NCBI GenBank assembly: GCA_013400975.1
Contig: WBMZ01011382.1
Location: 61,668 to 125,667, forward strand
From: Atrichornis clamosus
Taxonomy: Eukaryota; Chordata; Aves; Passeriformes; Menuridae
DNA length: 64,000 nucleotides
Reading direction: 5' to 3'
In this document: positions 61,501-64,000 of the stretch, piece by piece
Layout of the letters: each line of letters opens with the position of its first letter
Numbering within the stretch: position 1 is the stretch's first letter
Program-made: the position numbers and the translations under genes
The notes under the pieces: model-generated
The model's input: the letters and a program-made list of their open reading frames with translations, nothing else
The model's database searches: none
Told to the model about the DNA's origin: nothing

Positions 61501-63866
61501 GCTGGCTCTTCTGTCCCAACACCTGAGATGCCAGTCCTGGAAATACAAAACTCAGGCCATTGTTTTGCCATGCTTTTTGACTAGTTTCCTTACTCTTACT
61601 ATTCTTTTTTCCTTCCCACTCTAGAAAAACCTGCTTATGAAAAGCATATTCACACACTTAGGTATGGAAGTAGCTATCCTAACTTGCCAAGATCAGAAAT
61701 GTGCAGATGTTAGCATCAGGACACCATCAAGTTCCAACAAATTAGTTTTGCTGTACTGGCAAGGTCTCTGCTCAGTTGCCCTGTGCTATTTCTACCTGGC
61801 AGTTTCCAAAGCCCTTTTTCAGCCCTTAAAGTACTTTGCTAGGAACAAAGAAGAAGGAGAAAACAGACAACAGGGAATATCAACATTTACCTTTCTCAAA
61901 TCTAGAAAAAGCAACAGACTTGAGGCTACACTGGTGACCTTTGCATATGCCAAGAAGCTCGCCAGCTCTCACATCCCACACCTTGGCTGTCTGGTCTCCT
62001 GAAGCAGTGACCTTCAGAGGGAAAATTAAACAGCTTTAGTCACTTTCTGTACACAGTTGCCAAAGCATTCAAAACAAAGTTAGACAGCAAAAGACTGCTT
62101 ACAATCCTGTGTTCCCCTGGTACCCAGGCAAGGTCAAATACAGCATTTGAGTGAGCCTGCCATTCTAACAAGAAAACAAAAGCCAAGATTAGTTCAGTGC
62201 ATTGCAGAATAGTATTTTGCAGAAGACTAAATGACATGAGACGCTGAAATCACAGAACTTGTCAACAGTTTGCCTTAGGCATGCAAAACAACATAGAAAA
62301 ATTTATCGACCACTGCTATTTGAAGAACACATTCATGCTGCGGCTTTCTAAGGAAGACTTAGGAAAGTATGTGAAAGAACTTAAGTACTGCCTACATGTA
62401 TCTTGTAACGAATTGCAAAAAGCTTTCTTGATTCCAGCAAATCCCATACTTGTCACATCAGATGAAGGCAACTTTCTATACAACATTTACCTTTAAAGAT
62501 GAGCTTGCTGGCAGCTTGAGCTTCAGTATCATACAGTCTAACAAATCCTTCTTCATTTGCAACTGCCAGTACATGCTCCAAATTTGGGGCTGAAAAGAAA
62601 TTGAAACGTATTGTTTTATGTAGCCAATATATAATCATGCCCAAGCTTTTTGTGAAGGGCCACAGACACTTTAAATAGGGTACACGGCAAACATATAGCT
62701 ATGAAACAAACAGTATTGACACAGCAACATAAATGTTAAAATACAGAAGCATTGGCAAGTAGTTTTTCTAGATGTTCGATTCAGGAATGACTGTACATGG
62801 GCAACCAAATGGCTCCAGGAGCAACCTTTGAGATAATGGCCTCTTTCACCAGCTGCAATAGTTCTCTAGTTTAATATTAATTAATAGTTAATATTATTAT
62901 TAATATAAAACAATAATTTAGTATTAATATTAATTAACAGGTTAATATTAATATTCGTTTTCTGTGTCTATACTACAGATCGTCTACAGCTTTCAGTATT
63001 TTCCATGATCTGAGCTGGAAAAGCAGGAAGCTACCTTGGAGAAACATAAAAGCTCACGCCAAAAGTAGAGTACGATGAATGAAAGAGTTTTGCTCTAAAG
63101 ATCCAGGAGCTTCCATGCTTGCTTCTTCCTTACATGTCTATCATGGGGAAATGCTACGTGTAGGTGCCTGGTGACATCATCCACCTCTTTGATTTCCACC
63201 TAATGTTCTTCACCCTGGTACGGATTTTATGTATCTTGAATAAAGCCCAGTTTTTCACCTATGTAGCCTCACACTGTCACCAAGAGTACATACCTTGAAA
63301 CAGACACAGATGAAACAAAGAGACATTAAAACAAATGCTTGGCCTCTTTAAGGGAATACTTTCCATCAGTATATCTAGGAGCACCACGATCCAATGTTTA
63401 TCACGTCTAGGAGCAAGTACACTGTTACCAGCTCACTTTAAAATAAGAAACTATGAAACCAAGTCATGAGATATATTTTAACAATAACAACAAAAGAAGC
63501 TGACAGCAGAGCCCACATCCTGGTTCCCAAGAGGGCTTTCAGAAAGTGACTTTACCTGTAGAAAACGTGCAACCGAAAGGAGGGACCGGCATTCCGGTTT
63601 CCCCGTAAGACAGGTGGTCATCTTCTTGGCTGCACTGGTAGCTGTCCAGGAGATGCTGCAGGGGAAGCGCTGAGGACGGACCTACAATGGGACAGACGGA
63701 CCGTAAGCGCTCCAGACACCACAGGTTCGGGCGCCAGGAGCCCGAGGCCCCCTCAGCGGCTGTGGAGGCGCACAGGGACGGATCGGGTCGGGAGGGTAGC
63801 GGGCAAGGCGCGTTACTCACGGGCGGGCGGAGCGGCGGCGCGGCGGAGCAGCGCGCGGCACAGCAT
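43514..63866 (-). CDS. DTL: DTL (CDT2) whole coding region, 15 exons, 730 residues: CRL4 ubiquitin ligase substrate receptor
   Basis: DTL is the substrate receptor of the CUL4-DDB1 ligase. It recognises proteins bound to DNA-loaded PCNA (CDT1, p21, SET8) and directs their destruction in S phase and after DNA damage. Joining 15 exons, all with GT-AG introns and consistent phase, gives 2193 coding bases including the stop, 730 residues, close to the human length. Residues about 50-415 form the WD40 propeller, with WDxR motifs at 123-126, 166-169 and 242-245; in human the last one is needed for DDB1 binding. Residues about 420-708 are a disordered tail rich in SP/TP sites and basic patches. Residues 716-723 (MRKICTYF) match the C-terminal PIP-like box that binds PCNA. 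Exons are listed separately. The gene shows no stop or frameshift and looks functional. Confidence 0.97.
43583..45166 (-). other. DTL: DTL intron 14
   Basis: Non-coding, 1.6 kb, AT-rich. It contains the 20-bp minisatellite at 44271-44390 and a small tagcatcaca repeat at about 43924-43968. Confidence 0.9.
44271..44390 (+). repeat. AT-rich minisatellite, ~20-bp unit
   Basis: About six tandem copies of a unit like aaacatttactaaatttact (itself made of two related halves), perfect in the middle (44321-44360) and degenerate at both ends. It lies in DTL intron 14 and is likely to vary in length between individuals. Confidence 0.9.
45167..46029 (-). CDS. DTL: DTL exon 14 (residues 421-708), disordered regulatory tail
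   Basis: The largest exon, 863 bases; acceptor TATTAG, donor GTAAGT. It encodes most of the C-terminal half, rich in Ser, Pro, Thr and Lys, with many SP/TP sites. Recognisable DTL landmarks are AACAPTYSGDLPL (447-459), SNTPT-like STNTPT (460-465), KMSIQHWVTRTP (497-508), SPRKAL, KRAKRRLD and VDKENSSPERKNWL. T463-P464 aligns by offset with human T464, a CDK site that controls DTL turnover through SCF-FBXO11; that equivalence is inferred from the one-residue shift. Confidence 0.95.
46030..49540 (-). other. DTL: DTL intron 13
   Basis: A 3.5-kb intron with AT-rich sequence and short runs of T or A only. I see no exon, RNA gene or mobile element in it. Confidence 0.88.
49541..49679 (-). CDS. DTL: DTL exon 13 (residues 375-420)
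   Basis: Acceptor TTGTAG, donor GTAAGG. Encodes IATCSDDNTVRIWRLRR, which closes the propeller, followed by the charged linker with VGWVTHKK. Confidence 0.96.
49680..51463 (-). other. DTL: DTL intron 12
   Basis: A 1.8-kb intron with a poly-T run near 50972-50981. Nothing else recognisable; the plus-strand open frame of 149 codons at about 49.85-50.30 kb has no family resemblance. Confidence 0.88.
51464..51553 (-). CDS. DTL: DTL exon 12 (residues 345-374)
   Basis: Acceptor TTTAAG, donor GTTTGT, which is weaker than the gene's other donors. Encodes LLGHSQEVTSIAWCPSD, the start of the seventh blade; the junction codon TK then I in the next exon agrees with human. Confidence 0.95.
51554..55144 (-). 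other. DTL: DTL intron 11
   Basis: The longest intron, 3.6 kb. It contains the (CA)12 microsatellite at 52298-52321; otherwise AT-rich without recognised elements. Confidence 0.9.
52298..52321 (+). repeat. (CA)12 microsatellite
   Basis: Twelve uninterrupted CA units, preceded by an imperfect acacacaag stretch. It lies in DTL intron 11. Confidence 0.95.
55145..55257 (-). CDS. DTL: DTL exon 11 (residues 307-344)
   Basis: Acceptor TTCACAG, donor GTGAGG. Encodes FSGHQNSTFYIKSS, SPDDQFLVSGSSD and AYVWK, a complete sixth WD40 blade. Confidence 0.97.
55258..57264 (-). other. DTL: DTL intron 10
   Basis: A 2-kb intron, unusual in being GC-richer than the others between about 55.8 and 56.5 kb, with the CpG cluster listed separately. 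No splice-bounded reading frame with protein similarity was found. Confidence 0.88.
56215..56335. promoter_or_regulatory. Intragenic CpG cluster with GC boxes in DTL intron 10
   Basis: About 15 CpGs fall within roughly 115 bases, together with GC-box-like gggcgggcg and gggcggg motifs, whereas flanking intron has almost none. This density in a germline-methylated genome suggests a segment kept free of methylation, such as an internal promoter or enhancer. No transcript start can be assigned from sequence. Confidence 0.5.
57265..57369 (-). CDS. DTL: DTL exon 10 (residues 272-306)
   Basis: Acceptor CTATAG, donor GTAAGC. Encodes YSSLVLDSTGANLFANCTD then DSIYMFNM, the fifth blade. Confidence 0.97.
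57370..58272 (-). other. DTL: DTL intron 9
   Basis: Intron of 903 bases, AT-rich, with nothing recognisable beyond its splice sites. Confidence 0.9.
58273..58376 (-). CDS. DTL: DTL exon 9 (residues 237-271)
   Basis: Acceptor CTCCAG, donor GTAAGC. Encodes VIKVWDLRKNYAAYRQEP and PGTSTRKL. WDLR at 242-245 carries the arginine equivalent to human R246, reported as essential for binding DDB1. Confidence 0.97.
58377..59312 (-). other. DTL: DTL intron 8
   Basis: Intron of 936 bases with a short poly-A tract at about 59234-59245; nothing else recognised. Confidence 0.9.
59313..59386 (-). CDS. DTL: DTL exon 8 (residues 213-236)
   Basis: Acceptor TTTAAG, donor GTAAGG (phase 2). Encodes DFQQSVTVVLLQDEHTLIS then AGAVD, the fourth blade. 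Confidence 0.97.
59387..60058 (-). other. DTL: DTL intron 7
   Basis: Intron of 672 bases with a G run followed by A-rich low-complexity sequence at about 59710-59737. Confidence 0.9.
60059..60174 (-). CDS. DTL: DTL exon 7 (residues 174-212)
   Basis: Acceptor CTTTCAG, donor GTAGGT. Encodes GFYRQVNQISGAHN and a lysine-rich loop (SKPKKKRQN, about 194-203) that interrupts the propeller, as in human, and probably acts as a nuclear localisation signal. Confidence 0.96.
60175..61353 (-). other. DTL: DTL intron 6
   Basis: Intron of 1179 bases, pyrimidine- and A-rich stretches only; no exon or repeat recognised. Confidence 0.9.
61354..61419 (-). CDS. DTL: DTL exon 6 (residues 152-173)
   Basis: Acceptor TTCTCAG, donor GTAAAT. 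Encodes FCTGGRDGNIMVWDTRCNKK, with a WDxR motif at 166-169 at the end of the third blade. Confidence 0.97.
61420..61890 (-). other. DTL: DTL intron 5
   Basis: Intron of 471 bases without recognisable features. Confidence 0.9.
61891..62011 (-). CDS. DTL: DTL exon 5 (residues 112-151)
   Basis: Acceptor CTGAAG, donor GTAAAT. Encodes the rest of blade two and the start of blade three. It contains SGDQTAKVWDVR, so a WDxR motif at residues 123-126 where I recall WDVK in human, and then GHQCSLKSVAF. Confidence 0.97.
62103..62164 (-). CDS. DTL: DTL exon 4 (residues 91-111)
   Basis: Acceptor TTGTTAG, donor GTAAGC. Encodes EWQAHSNAVFDLAWVPGEH plus RI, a WD40 GH-type start (here AHSNAVFDLAW) of the second blade. 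Confidence 0.97.
62165..62490 (-). other. DTL: DTL intron 3
   Basis: Intron of 326 bases without recognisable features. Confidence 0.9.
62491..62589 (-). CDS. DTL: DTL exon 3 (residues 58-90)
   Basis: Acceptor TTTTCAG, donor GTAAAT. Encodes APNLEHVLAVANEEGFVRLY, the first WD40 blade and almost unchanged from human; the following AQAASKLIFK is more diverged. Confidence 0.97.
62590..63555 (-). other. DTL: DTL intron 2
   Basis: Intron of 966 bases containing an AT-only patch at about 62870-62955 made of repeated and partly self-complementary ttaatatta/taattaa units. Confidence 0.9.
62870..62955. repeat. AT-rich low-complexity repeat with palindromic units
   Basis: Repeated ttaatatta and attaattaa words, several of them self-complementary, so the segment could form small hairpins. 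Most likely simple-sequence expansion. Confidence 0.7.
63556..63681 (-). CDS. DTL: DTL exon 2 (residues 16-57)
   Basis: Acceptor TTGTAG before 63681, donor GTAAAG after 63556. Encodes LLDSYQCS followed by YGETGMPVPPFGCTFS, the strongly conserved opening of the propeller domain in DTL. Confidence 0.96.
63821..63866 (-). CDS. DTL: DTL exon 1 (residues 1-15)
   Basis: Starts with the ATG at 63866-63864 (MLCRALLRR...) and ends at a GTGAGT donor (63820). It is Ala/Arg-rich because of the GC-rich island. ML and the hydrophobic/basic start echo the human N-terminus, but sequence identity here is low, so the start is chosen on position, the ML start and the matching phase-1 junction. Confidence 0.85.
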
Positions 63867-63893
63867 GGCCACGGGGACACGGCCGGCGCGCGC

Positions 63894-63927
63894 GGCGCCA
63901 ACTCCCGCCAAACGACCGACCCGCCAA
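63894..63927 (-). promoter_or_regulatory. DTL: E2F-type sites in the DTL promoter
   Basis: Reading the DTL strand there is TTTGGCGGGA at 63912-63903, a near-perfect E2F site, flanked by TTGGCGG at 63927-63921 and TTGGCGCC at 63901-63894. They lie 28-61 bases before the ATG and 18 bases after the CCAAT box. This fits the known G1/S-dependent, E2F/DREAM-type expression of DTL. Confidence 0.65.
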
Positions 63928-63944
63928 GCGCGCCGCGGGCCCTC

Positions 63945-63949
63945 ATTGG
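63945..63949 (-). promoter_or_regulatory. CCAAT box in the DTL/INTS7 promoter
   Basis: ATTGG on the plus strand within cctcattggccagcg; gives ATTGGCCAG / CTGGCCAAT, a good NF-Y site. NF-Y sites are common in bidirectional and cell-cycle promoters. Confidence 0.6.
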
Positions 63950-64000
63950 CCAGCGGGGAGCGCGCCGCGCTGCGCCCGCCTCCTCTGGTTGGGCGCTGCC

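Larger units (their letters stand above)
63700..64000. promoter_or_regulatory. DTL: DTL promoter CpG island, probably bidirectional with INTS7
   Basis: GC-rich, CpG-dense sequence covers DTL exon 1 and continues to the right edge. On the DTL strand it shows a CCAAT box at 63949-63945 and E2F-type sites downstream of it. In human, INTS7 starts head to head within a few bases of DTL, so this island probably drives both; no INTS7 coding sequence is visible before the window ends. The transcription start is likely between about 63890 and 63950 but is not fixed by sequence. Confidence 0.8.

Noticed and set aside
63946..64000. Start of INTS7
   Set aside because: Expected from human gene order, but no coding sequence matching its N-terminus is visible before the window ends.

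Overview
This window is vertebrate nuclear DNA, almost certainly from a bird. Genes are split by GT-AG introns, promoters sit in CpG islands inside AT-rich, CpG-poor DNA, and the only interspersed repeats I recognise are CR1 LINE tails, the dominant avian/reptilian family. Repeat density is low. I cannot name the species.

Two genes are supported, both on the minus strand. At the right, DTL (denticleless, CDT2, the substrate receptor of the CRL4 ubiquitin ligase) is complete: 15 coding exons from the start codon at 63866 to the stop at 43514-43516. All splice sites are GT-AG, all phases match, and the product is 730 residues: an N-terminal WD40 propeller, a long disordered phospho-rich tail and a C-terminal PCNA-binding (PIP-like) motif. 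A poly(A) signal lies at 43275-43280. The DTL start is in a GC-rich promoter with a CCAAT box and E2F-type sites that runs off the right edge. In human, INTS7 is head to head with DTL here; no INTS7 coding sequence is inside the window.

At the left, 2810-2960 is the first coding exon of PPP2R5A (B56-alpha regulatory subunit of PP2A), inside a CpG island of about 1.5 kb (2590-4120). The rest of that gene lies beyond the left edge, and 1-2809 is the start of its intron 1. DTL followed by PPP2R5A in the same direction matches the human chromosome 1q32 order as I recall it.

Between them, about 4.1-43.25 kb is intergenic with no coding gene I can support. It holds one 400-bp CR1 tail, one short CR1 end, short tandem repeats and one isolated CpG-rich patch near 30.7-31.0 kb. 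A second isolated CpG cluster lies in DTL intron 10 near 56.2-56.3 kb.

I found no new biological system. The more useful leads are the two orphan CpG clusters, a run of RCGTG motifs beside the PPP2R5A island, the DTL promoter layout, and the shortened DTL C-terminal tail.
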